This document shows positions 16,180 to 24,429 of a DNA stretch of 64,000 nucleotides, piece after piece. Made by a program: the position numbers and the translations under genes. The stretch comes from JANJUB01 sp031386985 (GTDB taxonomy: Bacteria > Armatimonadota > Fimbriimonadia > Fimbriimonadales > Fimbriimonadaceae): contig JANNCV010000042.1 in NCBI GenBank assembly GCA_031386985.1, positions 13,320 to 77,319 of the forward strand, written 5' to 3'. The notes beneath the pieces were generated by a model. It was not told where the DNA came from, ran no database searches, and saw only the letters and a list, made by a program, of their open reading frames with translations. The number at the start of each line of letters is the position of its first letter. The first letter of the stretch is position 1.

Positions 16180-16929
16180 ATGCGACTTTTTGCCATTGCG
16201 CTGGTAATTCTTTGTGTCGGGTGCGGCTCCAAAGGGGCCGCACCGAAACTTAGCGGGAGTTGGAAAGATGACCGGCTCAATTCGCTGGTCATCACGAATG
16301 AGGATCACTATTTGCTGACGCTCGGCGGCGTGATCCCGATCGAGGGCAAAGTCACTATCGAGGGCCGGAACTTCACTCTAACTCCCGAAACCGTGATGGG
16401 CCTGACCCGCGACGAGCAAACTAAGTTGGCGAAACCGGGCAAGGTTTTTGGGGGGAACAATTCGAATAAACCGGTTACTGGAACACTAAGCGAAGACGGC
16501 AAAACCCTCACGCTCGACTATTACGGAAAGAGCAAACTCACTCTAAAACCGTACACGGTGGCGCAAAAGAAAACTGGCCCCGATTCGGTGACAGAAGCCG
16601 AACGCAAGCTCGTGGGCGAATACATTGAGAAGATAGACTTGACGAAGGCAAAGCCGACCGAAAGAGAGCAACTCAAGAGGGTCTCCGAAATGCCAATGGC
16701 GACCAAATCAAAACTCAAATTGCTCGTGGACAATTCCTTTGAACTCACGATCGGTTTTCTGATCGAGGGTCGGTGGACAGTCCAGGAGGATAAGGTCATT
16801 TTGCAGATCAGCCGCGAAAGGGGCGAGGCTGTTGGAAAGCGCCAACCCTGGGCATTTTTGATAAAGGACGGAGTGCTGTGGAGTCTGGATGCCGGAAAGG
16901 TCAGCCCATATTCCTATGTTCGCCGCTAG
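16180..16929 (+). CDS. Lipoprotein of a tandem three-member family, copy 2
   Basis: 249 residues with lipoprotein signal MRLFAIALVILCVGCGSKG. Two-lobe layout as in copy 1: LSGSWKDD, YLLTLGGVIPIEGKV, NFTLTPETVMGLTRDE, KTLTLDYYGKS, then LVGEYIEKIDLTKAKPTE, KLLVDNSFEL and EGRWTVQEDK. It begins 49 nt after copy 1. Function unknown; the tandem arrangement suggests duplication with divergence. Confidence 0.77.
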   Translation: MRLFAIALVILCVGCGSKGAAPKLSGSWKDDRLNSLVITNEDHYLLTLGGVIPIEGKVTIEGRNFTLTPETVMGLTRDEQTKLAKPGKVFGGNNSNKPVTGTLSEDGKTLTLDYYGKSKLTLKPYTVAQKKTGPDSVTEAERKLVGEYIEKIDLTKAKPTEREQLKRVSEMPMATKSKLKLLVDNSFELTIGFLIEGRWTVQEDKVILQISRERGEAVGKRQPWAFLIKDGVLWSLDAGKVSPYSYVRR

Positions 16930-16947
16930 GCTGGCTATAATTTGAGG

Positions 16948-17745
16948 ATGCGATTCTTTGTATACGCCGCCATTCTGCTTTGCGCTGGCTGTTCATCCTC
17001 ATCAAAAGTTTCGCCTGCGGGTGATTGGAAGGGCTCGCTTGCTTTTGAATCCACCAAACTCAGCACGAATGATGAGGCGATGTTGCGACTTCACAGTTTG
17101 GTCAATCTCTATATCAGCTCCGAGAATCGTTACTACTACTCGTTCGGCGGAGTTCTGGTCGAAGGTGACCTTACGGTAAAAGAAAACCAGCTCACGTTCA
17201 CCCCGATCAAGGTGGGAAACATGCCGCCCGACGCGTTTGAAAAGAAGCGCGGCAAGGACCGCCAAAGAGTTGCTGGCGACCCTGGCGGGCCATCATCGGG
17301 GGAGTTAAGCTCAGATGGGAGTTCACTCACGATTTATGATGCAACGAAGTCCACCAAAGTGGTCTTCTCCCGGAAGAAAACCGATTTTAACCGAACCGGG
17401 GAAAAAACGGTTTCCGGTGCTGAAGCAGGCCTCGTTGGCCCTTATCGAATGGGCATGGATGAAGCGAAGGCTAGCCCCGACGAAATTGCTTCCGCGAGGG
17501 ATTTACTTAAAACATCCAAGCTAAAGCTTGACCAAGACAACACATTCGTTATGTCCTCCACGGCAGGAGCAATTGAAGGCACCTGGAGCCTCTCGGGAAG
17601 CACCCTTACAATGAAGGTAAAGCGCGCTAATGGATCGGCTGATGTTCCATTGCAGGTTCCAATTTTGCTATCCTTGAAGGATGGCGAGCTGTTCCCGGAG
17701 GAAAAGGAAGCCAAGTCTTTCCATTTCAAATTCGTAAAAGAGTAA
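16948..17745 (+). CDS. Lipoprotein of a tandem three-member family, copy 3
   Basis: 265 residues from the ATG at 16948; an upstream in-frame TTG (16942) would add only two residues. Lipoprotein signal MRFFVYAAILLCAGCSSSS. Same motif order: AGDWKGSL, YYYSFGGVLVEGDL, LTFTPIKVGNMPPD, SSLTIYDATKS, then LVGPYRMGMDEAKASPDE, KLDQDNTFVM and EGTWSLSGSTLTM. It lies 18 nt after copy 2 and 10 nt before the next gene, so copies 2 and 3 and the HEAT-like gene are probably one transcript. Confidence 0.77.
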   Translation: MRFFVYAAILLCAGCSSSSKVSPAGDWKGSLAFESTKLSTNDEAMLRLHSLVNLYISSENRYYYSFGGVLVEGDLTVKENQLTFTPIKVGNMPPDAFEKKRGKDRQRVAGDPGGPSSGELSSDGSSLTIYDATKSTKVVFSRKKTDFNRTGEKTVSGAEAGLVGPYRMGMDEAKASPDEIASARDLLKTSKLKLDQDNTFVMSSTAGAIEGTWSLSGSTLTMKVKRANGSADVPLQVPILLSLKDGELFPEEKEAKSFHFKFVKE

Positions 17746-17755
17746 GCTAACGAAA

Positions 17756-18745
17756 ATGCCCGAAACGGAAATGAAATGCCAGTTGGTGGAGGAGCTCAGC
17801 GCTTTTGTTGAGGCGGCAGCCGCGGTTGCATCCTCAACCAAGGCTGTAAATCCGGGGCATCGCCATGCTTTCCATTGGCCGCCCCCGTCGCCCAGCTATC
17901 GCTATCATTTGCCTCGCGATGCCTGGTCGGGTTCGGCAACTTTCACCGCTTACGGTGAGGAGTTTCAGGTTGAAGTCGCGGAGACACGCTATGGGGTTTT
18001 TGGGAGGTGCCATGCAACTTGGCACGAAGCTCGCGGGAAAGATCTGAGCGAAATGCTCAAGAATCTCAAAAACACGGCCGAACCACTTTTTAAACGCCAG
18101 CTTACAATCGCTCAAACGCTGGGGAGACCCGATAAGTTCACCGGTTCACTTTGCCAGCTCGAGCCCCTTGACCTCGTCAAACTCCTCTACTGCCCGGATC
18201 GAGATGTTGCTAATGATGCTCATATCGAGATTGAAACGCATGCGAGCTGGCACATTTTCGGCCCGGCCCTTATCTGGATCATCCAGGATCGCAAGCATCC
18301 GCAGAGAAGATCAGCCCAGTGGTGCGTTCTTGATTTGTTTGAAGACCTGGCCAGTTTTTGCGACACTCCCGACCTGCGCGACGACGCAGTGAGTGCTATT
18401 CACGATCTTATTTGGGACGCCGAGGACGACTACTGTCGAACGATTTTCAAGGCGGGCGTGGTTTTGGGCGGGCATGTGCCGACCGAAATCGGGGGGCCGG
18501 TCTTACTGCAATGCCTTCACGCTCCCAGCAAAATCGGGCGGCGAAGCGCGATTCACGGGCTGTTTCATGTGGTGGAATGGGAAGCCACGATGCGCCCTCA
18601 GGTTGCTCAGGCTTTGGCTGAATGCGCTTCAATCGAAAGCGACCCGCTTCTCAAAGACTTTGCCGAACACATGGCGCGAGATATCGCCGCCGGAAACTAC
18701 GAGCATATCCAAGAGCCGACCTTTCCAGAAGAGTTAGTTCATTAG
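17756..18745 (+). CDS. Hypothetical protein with HEAT-like helical region
   Basis: 329 residues, cytoplasmic (no signal). The N-terminal third includes a small beta segment around SATFTAYGEEFQVEVAETRYG. The C-terminal two thirds are helical and rich in Trp/His, with HEAT-repeat-like pieces such as SAQWCVLDLFEDLASF and IGRRSAIHGLFHVVEWEA. No catalytic motif. Sits between the lipoprotein trio and the S9 peptidase. Function unknown. Confidence 0.68.
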   Translation: MPETEMKCQLVEELSAFVEAAAAVASSTKAVNPGHRHAFHWPPPSPSYRYHLPRDAWSGSATFTAYGEEFQVEVAETRYGVFGRCHATWHEARGKDLSEMLKNLKNTAEPLFKRQLTIAQTLGRPDKFTGSLCQLEPLDLVKLLYCPDRDVANDAHIEIETHASWHIFGPALIWIIQDRKHPQRRSAQWCVLDLFEDLASFCDTPDLRDDAVSAIHDLIWDAEDDYCRTIFKAGVVLGGHVPTEIGGPVLLQCLHAPSKIGRRSAIHGLFHVVEWEATMRPQVAQALAECASIESDPLLKDFAEHMARDIAAGNYEHIQEPTFPEELVH

Positions 18746-18789
18746 GGCTTGTCGGATTGGATAGTGGCCCCAAAGGTAACATCCACCTC

Positions 18790-20916
18790 ATGCGACGTTT
18801 TCTCACCATTTCCCTCGCTCTCATCGTCTGTTCACTATCCGCCGGGCAAGACCGGCTCCAGACTATGCCCCGATACGATCGCTATGAAAAAATGCGCCGC
18901 GATATCGGCGGTGCGTATGTCTCGAACGAGGTCTCGCCAACTTGGGGAGCCGATGGAAAGGCTATGTCGTTTAGTTTAGGCGGCAAAACGATGGTGGTTG
19001 ATTTGGCTTCGGGCAAGGTCGCCGAGGGACCTGCTGTCACAGCCGCGACTGCGACTTCCCCGCCAAGGCGCGCAACCGGCCAGAGAAGAAACCCCGAACG
19101 CGGCCGCCAGTTTGACCGCACGTTTTCCGCCGATGGCAAGATGATGTCGCTGTTCCGAGATGGCAATGTCTATCTCGCCGATGCGGACGGCAAGAATGAG
19201 CAAGCCATCACCACCGACGGAAATTCCGCAACGCGAAAGCGATTCGGCATCGGGAGCTGGGTCTACGGTGAGGAGTTGAATGTTCGCGAAGCCATGTGGT
19301 TCTCGCCCGATGGCAAATACCTCGCCTTTTATGGCTTTGATGACAGCAAAGTGCAGGATTACTTCCTCACTTTGGCGCAAACTCAGGTTCAAACGACATT
19401 AGATACCGAAGCCTATCCAAAGGCCGGGACCGATAATCCCGTCGTCGAGCTTTACATTGTAGATCTTGCCACCAAGGAGCGGGTGAAGGTTGACAAATCG
19501 TTTGGCGATGCCGAGCTTGGACACTATGTTTACGACGTAACCTGGTCTCCCAAGGGTGATGAACTTCTTTACAAACGCACCAATCGCAAGCAAAACAAGA
19601 TGCAATTCTGCGCGGCGAACGTGGCCGGAAAGAGCCGAATCATCATCGAGGAGAACCAACCGAACAGTTGGGTCGAAAACCACCCCTTCACCCGATGGAT
19701 GGCCGATAATCAGTCGTTTCTGTGGATCAGCGAGCGAACTGGATTCTCGAACCTCTACCTTGCAAACATTGACGGACGACCACTGAAGTCCATTACCAGC
19801 CACCCCTTCGAGGTAGCAAGCGTTCTTCGAGTTGACGAAAAGTCGCAAGAGATTTGGTACACCGCGCGCAGCGGCGAAAACCCCTATCTGCACCAACTTC
19901 ATCGCGTTAAATTTGACGGCAAAGGAGACTCTCGGCTCACGGATCCAAAGCTTTCGCATTCTGTTAGCATCAGCCCCGATGGCAAGTTTTTCACCGATAA
20001 CGCCGATTCGTATGAGGATGTGAATCTTTCAACCGTAAGAGACCGAAACGGCAAACTCGTCGCCGAACTCTCAAGAGGCGATCTGACGAAGTTCCAGTCC
20101 CTTGGGCTCCAGAAGGTCGAGCGCATTAAGTTCAAAGCCGCCGATGGCACGACCGATCTTTATGGTTACCTCCAAAAACCGTCCGACTTTGACCCCGCCA
20201 AGAAATACCCGCTCCTGGTTAGTCTCTATGCTGGCCCCGATTCAGGCACGCGGGAGGAAAGCTACCGGGCCCCGCAGGCCATTTGCGAAATGGGCTTCCT
20301 TATCGCCTGGTTTGATGGGCGCGGAACCCAGGGCCGTGGAAAGGCTTTTAAGGATGCGGTTTACGGCAAACTTGGGGTTGTGGAGATTGACGATCAAGCG
20401 GCCGGCGCGAAGGTTCTCATGCAGCGGCCTTACGTTCAAGGCGTCGGCGCTTACGGCACGTCTTACGGCGGTTACGCCTCGGTCATGTGCATCCTGCGCC
20501 ATCCCGATGTTTTCAACGCCGCCGTCGCAAGTTCGAGCGTAACGAAGTGGGAGAACTACGACACAATCTACACCGAGCGCTACATGGGCTTGCCTTGGGA
20601 AACCGAGAACAAGGCAGGATACGATGCGGCAAACGCGATGAACTACGCGAAGAATCTAAAGGGCCGCCTCATGCTCTTCTTCGGCTCCGCGGATAACAAC
20701 GTTCACCCATCGAACACCTTCCAACTCGTCCAAGCCCTACAACGCGCAGGCAAAAGCTTCGACCTAATGGCCGGCCCCGATCAAGGCCACGCCGGGATAA
20801 ATCAGACGTTGATGTGGGAGTATTTCATGGATGCGCTAGTTCTGAAGCGCACCAGCGGATTGGAAGCGCAGTATAAGGCGTATCGGGCGAAGTTGAAGAG
20901 ATGGCGCCACTTTTAG
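18790..20916 (+). CDS. Secreted dipeptidyl peptidase IV-like serine peptidase (S9B)
   Basis: 708 residues from the ATG at 18790, giving the signal peptide MRRFLTISLALIVCSLSAGQ; the longer frame from 18622 lacks one at its N-terminus and overlaps the previous gene. An N-terminal beta-propeller (DPPIV N region) includes the WVYGEELNVREAMWFSPDGK stretch with the EE pair that binds the substrate amino terminus. The C-terminal hydrolase has Ser in GAYGTSYGGYAS, Asp in FFGSADNNVHPSN and His in GPDQGHAG. It removes N-terminal dipeptides, usually X-Pro. Probably periplasmic peptide catabolism. Confidence 0.92.
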   Translation: MRRFLTISLALIVCSLSAGQDRLQTMPRYDRYEKMRRDIGGAYVSNEVSPTWGADGKAMSFSLGGKTMVVDLASGKVAEGPAVTAATATSPPRRATGQRRNPERGRQFDRTFSADGKMMSLFRDGNVYLADADGKNEQAITTDGNSATRKRFGIGSWVYGEELNVREAMWFSPDGKYLAFYGFDDSKVQDYFLTLAQTQVQTTLDTEAYPKAGTDNPVVELYIVDLATKERVKVDKSFGDAELGHYVYDVTWSPKGDELLYKRTNRKQNKMQFCAANVAGKSRIIIEENQPNSWVENHPFTRWMADNQSFLWISERTGFSNLYLANIDGRPLKSITSHPFEVASVLRVDEKSQEIWYTARSGENPYLHQLHRVKFDGKGDSRLTDPKLSHSVSISPDGKFFTDNADSYEDVNLSTVRDRNGKLVAELSRGDLTKFQSLGLQKVERIKFKAADGTTDLYGYLQKPSDFDPAKKYPLLVSLYAGPDSGTREESYRAPQAICEMGFLIAWFDGRGTQGRGKAFKDAVYGKLGVVEIDDQAAGAKVLMQRPYVQGVGAYGTSYGGYASVMCILRHPDVFNAAVASSSVTKWENYDTIYTERYMGLPWETENKAGYDAANAMNYAKNLKGRLMLFFGSADNNVHPSNTFQLVQALQRAGKSFDLMAGPDQGHAGINQTLMWEYFMDALVLKRTSGLEAQYKAYRAKLKRWRHF

Positions 20917-20994
20917 CCACCGCACTCCTCAATCGCTTGCAGCGAGCACGATCAGGGCCCGATGATGGTCGGTGCTCCGGTAAAATCATAGCCG

Positions 20995-22536
20995 ATGCCT
21001 CAGAAGACGGTTCCTGCTCCTTCGCTTATTTTTGAAAAGTCTCGCCCCGGCCGAATTGGGTGTAATGTGCCGAAAGCCGATACGCCAGAAGTTGACCTCA
21101 AAGTCGTGCTCGGTGAGATGCGGGAGGAACTCCACTTGCCCGAGATTGGGGAGCTAGATATGCTCCGTCACTTCACCAATCTGAGCCATATCAACTACGG
21201 AATCGAAACCGGGTTTTATCCGTTGGGCTCTTGCACAATGAAGTACAACCCCAAAATCAACGAGAGAACCGCCTCGATCCCCGGCTTTGCTAACACCCAT
21301 CCGATGCAACCTGCCTCCTCAGTTCCGGGCAATCTGGAAATCCTCTACCGCGTGCAAGAGATACTCAAAGAAGTCACCGGGTTTTCTCATATTTGCCTGC
21401 AACCGGTGGCGGGAGCGCATGGCGAGATGACTTGCCTCATGTTGATCAAGGCATACCATGAGGCTCGCCATGAAGGGGATAAGCGAAAGGTCGTTCTGGT
21501 TCCCGATTCAGCCCACGGCACAAACCCCGCTTCCGCCGCTCGTTGCGGGTATTCAGTTCGCTCGATTCCAACCGATAAAGACGGTAACACCGATCTCGCC
21601 GCCTTGCAAAGCGCGCTTGATGACACCGTGGCGGCAATTATGCTCACCAACCCCTCGACGCTTGGCCTCTTCGAGCCGAATATTGTTAAGATTTGCGAAA
21701 TGGTTCATAAGGCGGGGGGCCAGGTTTTCTGCGATGGGGCGAATATGAATGCTATGGTCGGAACCACGAGGCCCGGCGATCATGGGTTCGATTGCATGCA
21801 TTTGAACCTGCACAAAACCTTTAGCACGCCGCACGGCGGTGGAGGCCCCGGATGTGGAGCCATTGGTCTGGGCACTCATCTGGAAAAATATCTTCCTAAG
21901 CCGGTTGTGCGAAAAGTCGGCGATGTGGTCATTCTCGATGAAGATCGGCCCGATTCTATCGGCCGCGTTTCCGCTTACTTCGGACAGTTCCTCATGGAGG
22001 TGCGGGCTTACACTTATCTCAGCGCCTTCGGGCGAGAATACATGAGCACGATTTCGCGCTATGCTGTTTTGAACGCGAACTACATTAGAGCCAGGCTCAA
22101 AGAAGTGCTACCCCCCGCCCATGATCGGCCCTGTATGCACGAGTGCATCCTCACAGCCGAGAAATACAAGAAGGAGCACGGGGTGCGCGCGTTGGATATT
22201 TCCAAACGCCTGATTGATTACGGGTTCCATCCTCCCACCAACTATTTCCCGCTCATCGTGCCCGAATGCTTCATGATCGAGCCCACCGAGACCGAATCCA
22301 AGGAAACGCTTGACGAGTTCTGCGACGCCGTGATCGCGATTTGCCAAGAAGCCATCGAGAGCCCCGAGCTACTCCACAACGCCCCCGTCACCCAAATCGT
22401 AGGGCGATTGGATGAAACGAAGGCGGTCAAGGACCTGAACGTTCGCTGGCGGCCATCGGGAGACGTCACCCTCTCCGCCGAAGAGAGATCCTTGGGGGCC
22501 GGATGCAACGATCCGGTACTATCCTCCGCCAAATGA
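20995..22536 (+). CDS. gcvPB: Glycine dehydrogenase (decarboxylating) subunit 2
   Basis: 513 residues, the size of the C-terminal half-enzyme of the split P-protein. PLP lysine lies in HLNLHKTFSTPHGGGGPG. Other family motifs: GFYPLGSCTMKYNPK, DSAHGTNPASAA and FCDGANMNAM. With GcvPA it decarboxylates glycine and passes the aminomethyl group to GcvH. gcvPA, gcvH and gcvT are not adjacent, so they must lie elsewhere. Convergent with the fibre-like gene, with only 2 nt between stops. Confidence 0.95.
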   Translation: MPQKTVPAPSLIFEKSRPGRIGCNVPKADTPEVDLKVVLGEMREELHLPEIGELDMLRHFTNLSHINYGIETGFYPLGSCTMKYNPKINERTASIPGFANTHPMQPASSVPGNLEILYRVQEILKEVTGFSHICLQPVAGAHGEMTCLMLIKAYHEARHEGDKRKVVLVPDSAHGTNPASAARCGYSVRSIPTDKDGNTDLAALQSALDDTVAAIMLTNPSTLGLFEPNIVKICEMVHKAGGQVFCDGANMNAMVGTTRPGDHGFDCMHLNLHKTFSTPHGGGGPGCGAIGLGTHLEKYLPKPVVRKVGDVVILDEDRPDSIGRVSAYFGQFLMEVRAYTYLSAFGREYMSTISRYAVLNANYIRARLKEVLPPAHDRPCMHECILTAEKYKKEHGVRALDISKRLIDYGFHPPTNYFPLIVPECFMIEPTETESKETLDEFCDAVIAICQEAIESPELLHNAPVTQIVGRLDETKAVKDLNVRWRPSGDVTLSAEERSLGAGCNDPVLSSAK

Positions 22537-22538
22537 CC

Positions 22539-23492
22539 CTATCGCTTAGCTGGTTTTGTCTTCGCCGGGGCAGACTCTTCGTTTAGGAGTTTGCCCTTCC
22601 AATCTTTGCCTTTGGCTTCCTCTACGATCAGCGGGTTCGCTTTCACATACGCATCCTTGCGAACGCCTGTCACTTGCCACGAGACCTTGATCTTGGGTTG
22701 GCTTGTGCGAATAGTGAACTGGTTGTTCTGGATTTCTCGCGTCACTTTGTAGTGCACGAACTCTTCGCCGTCATCCAAAACCGTGAGTTGATAACGGAAC
22801 TTCTCGTTGATGGCATCGAACCAATCGGGAAGCGTGACGGTGGCGAAGCCGCGGGCGTCGGTCGTGATCACGCCGTCGTAAACGTTCTTATACTCATCGC
22901 TTTCCACGCACCCATGGCGAAGGAAGGAGTTGTAAGGATCGCGCGGATCATCAATGAGGAAGTTTTTAGCGCTGCCCGTGATGGTGCCGATGACTTGCAG
23001 TGCCGTGGTTGGCACATTGGTTCCCATCCCGACATCCTGAGTGCCTCCTTCGATCATTATTGCAGCTGAACCGCTTGGCCCATTAATGAAGAAACTTCCA
23101 GAGGAGACATGCTGAATGATCTGATACCCTGTGGCAAAGGGTCCGAGAAAAATGTTTGAGTGCGTCCCGCCAATAATCTGAAGCCCAGTCTGACCGGTGC
23201 TATCAATTAGACTGTCACATTGAGTTGTGGAAAAAGTCCCTCCAGATGGGGTGCCGGCTGTAATGTGCAGAGGGGCTGCGGGAGAAGCTACATTGATCCC
23301 GAGCCTGCCATTACTATCGAGGATCATCTTTTGGCTGGAGCCAACTGAGAATCCTAGGCCGTTGTTTGAGAACAGGCCGGTGTCGGGGTCGCCAGAAAAG
23401 GCGATAGCGGGCGCGGCCCCAGTTCCATTTGAAAGTAGCAGGGGAAGCGTAAAGTTGTTTGAACCGGTAAACGAGTTCGGGGCGTTCTTCAA
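22539..23492 (-). CDS. Fibre-like surface protein, C-terminal part (frameshifted from the upstream frame)
   Basis: 317 residues in this frame. Begins inside a repeat module (KNAPNSFTGSNNFTLPLLL...), continues with ILDSNGRLGINVASPAAPLHI, a phage-tail/trimeric-fibre style stretch, and ends in a domain with DDPRDPYNSFLRHGCVESDE and VSWQVTGVRKDAY that recurs at the C-termini of large secreted proteins. Nothing marks an independent start. The DNA immediately upstream in this frame reads ASGTLADARLSSNVAL, the same module as NLATGNVADARLSGNVGL in the other half, so one gene was split by a frameshift near 23533-23545. Confidence 0.72.
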   Translation of the reverse strand: MKNAPNSFTGSNNFTLPLLLSNGTGAAPAIAFSGDPDTGLFSNNGLGFSVGSSQKMILDSNGRLGINVASPAAPLHITAGTPSGGTFSTTQCDSLIDSTGQTGLQIIGGTHSNIFLGPFATGYQIIQHVSSGSFFINGPSGSAAIMIEGGTQDVGMGTNVPTTALQVIGTITGSAKNFLIDDPRDPYNSFLRHGCVESDEYKNVYDGVITTDARGFATVTLPDWFDAINEKFRYQLTVLDDGEEFVHYKVTREIQNNQFTIRTSQPKIKVSWQVTGVRKDAYVKANPLIVEEAKGKDWKGKLLNEESAPAKTKPAKR

Positions 23493-23502
23493 GGCAACGT
23501 TG

Positions 23503-24213
23503 CTAGAAAGCCGCGCATCGGCAAGCGTGCCCGAGGCGATTCGTCAGACTGAACCCATTGCCAAATAGAACATTCGCAGGGTTGCCAAAGTTGTTCTGCC
23601 CCGTCCAAATGTTCAGGCTGTTCAACAATCCGACATTGCCCGAAAGGCGAGCATCGGCAACATTGCCTGTCGCTAGATTCGAGGCGTTGAGATTCGTCAG
23701 CCCCGACCCATCGCCTGAGATGATCCCCGTTGCCGACATGTTGCCCTCAGAGAAAACCCCAAACCCCTGCGGGCTCACAGCTTTACCCTTCACCCCAAAG
23801 TTAACGCCGCTTGCCGCCGTGGCTTGACCAAAGATGCCGTTGCCGATGATGCTGTTCGAGGTGAAGAAACCACCGTAGTTTGTTCCGTTCGTCGCAACCG
23901 CAATTCCGCCCACAGCCCTGCCTTGAGTGCTGAACGATTGGAACAAGCCGCCAAAAGTCGGCCCGCTCGTGGCACTCGCGTTGCCAAGAATAGCCCGCCC
24001 TTCATTGCTAGAGACCCGAAAGTCTCCGCCGAAGGTCTGGCCGGTGGGCGAGGTGTTGTTAGACAAAAACGTCCCCGCCTTAGCGGTTCCGGTGATGTTC
24101 AAGTGCCCAACCTGGGCGGTGCCGGGGGTGGTGGCTTGTAAGTTGACTGAGCCTTGGAAGGCGACGGCGCCGCCGATGGCAGCGACGGATGCGAGTAAAG
24201 CGTATCGTTTCAT
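23503..24213 (-). CDS. Fibre-like surface protein, N-terminal part (frameshifted)
   Basis: 236 residues from an ATG preceded by AAGGAG at good spacing. Signal peptide MKRYALLASVAAIGGAVAFQ, then repeats of the TFGG(D/L)F / NYGGFF / NFGVKG type (about 30-residue beta units like YGGFF-rich fibres), then DGSGLTNLNASNLATGNVAD. The last residues (TNRLGHACRCAAF) are out of frame relative to the family pattern, which continues in the next frame. Together with 22539-23492 it would make a secreted protein of about 560 residues. Probably an adhesin- or fibre-type surface protein. Confidence 0.75.
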   Translation of the reverse strand: MKRYALLASVAAIGGAVAFQGSVNLQATTPGTAQVGHLNITGTAKAGTFLSNNTSPTGQTFGGDFRVSSNEGRAILGNASATSGPTFGGLFQSFSTQGRAVGGIAVATNGTNYGGFFTSNSIIGNGIFGQATAASGVNFGVKGKAVSPQGFGVFSEGNMSATGIISGDGSGLTNLNASNLATGNVADARLSGNVGLLNSLNIWTGQNNFGNPANVLFGNGFSLTNRLGHACRCAAF

Positions 24214-24349
24214 AATTTCTCCTTAGAACCTGTATATTAACACACGTTTGGAGCAAATGGGTTGGAAAAAGTGTTGGAGGAAACATGGTGGGACAGGTTC
24301 TTCTCGGAGAGTTTTATGGTGCTTCCGCAAAATACGTGGTAATCTCGGG

Positions 24350-24368
24350 AAGTGTAAGCGGTACACTT
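24350..24368. promoter_or_regulatory. Perfect palindrome upstream of murA-mreB (possible operator)
   Basis: AAGTGTA (24350-24356) and TACACTT (24362-24368) are a perfect 7-bp inverted repeat with a 5-bp centre. It touches the candidate -35 of the murA promoter, an ideal place for a dimeric repressor. No regulator can be named. Confidence 0.5.
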
Positions 24369-24397
24369 GCATCATTCGCAATGTCGCGCGCTATACT
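24367..24397 (+). promoter_or_regulatory. Candidate sigma-70 promoter of murA-mreB
   Basis: TTGCAT (24367-24372) and TATACT (24392-24397) are separated by 19 bp, slightly long. The -10 is good and lies 33 nt upstream of the murA ATG. Confidence 0.4.
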
Positions 24398-24429
24398 GTT
24401 AACGTTTACCTACCAAGGACGGAGGGTTT

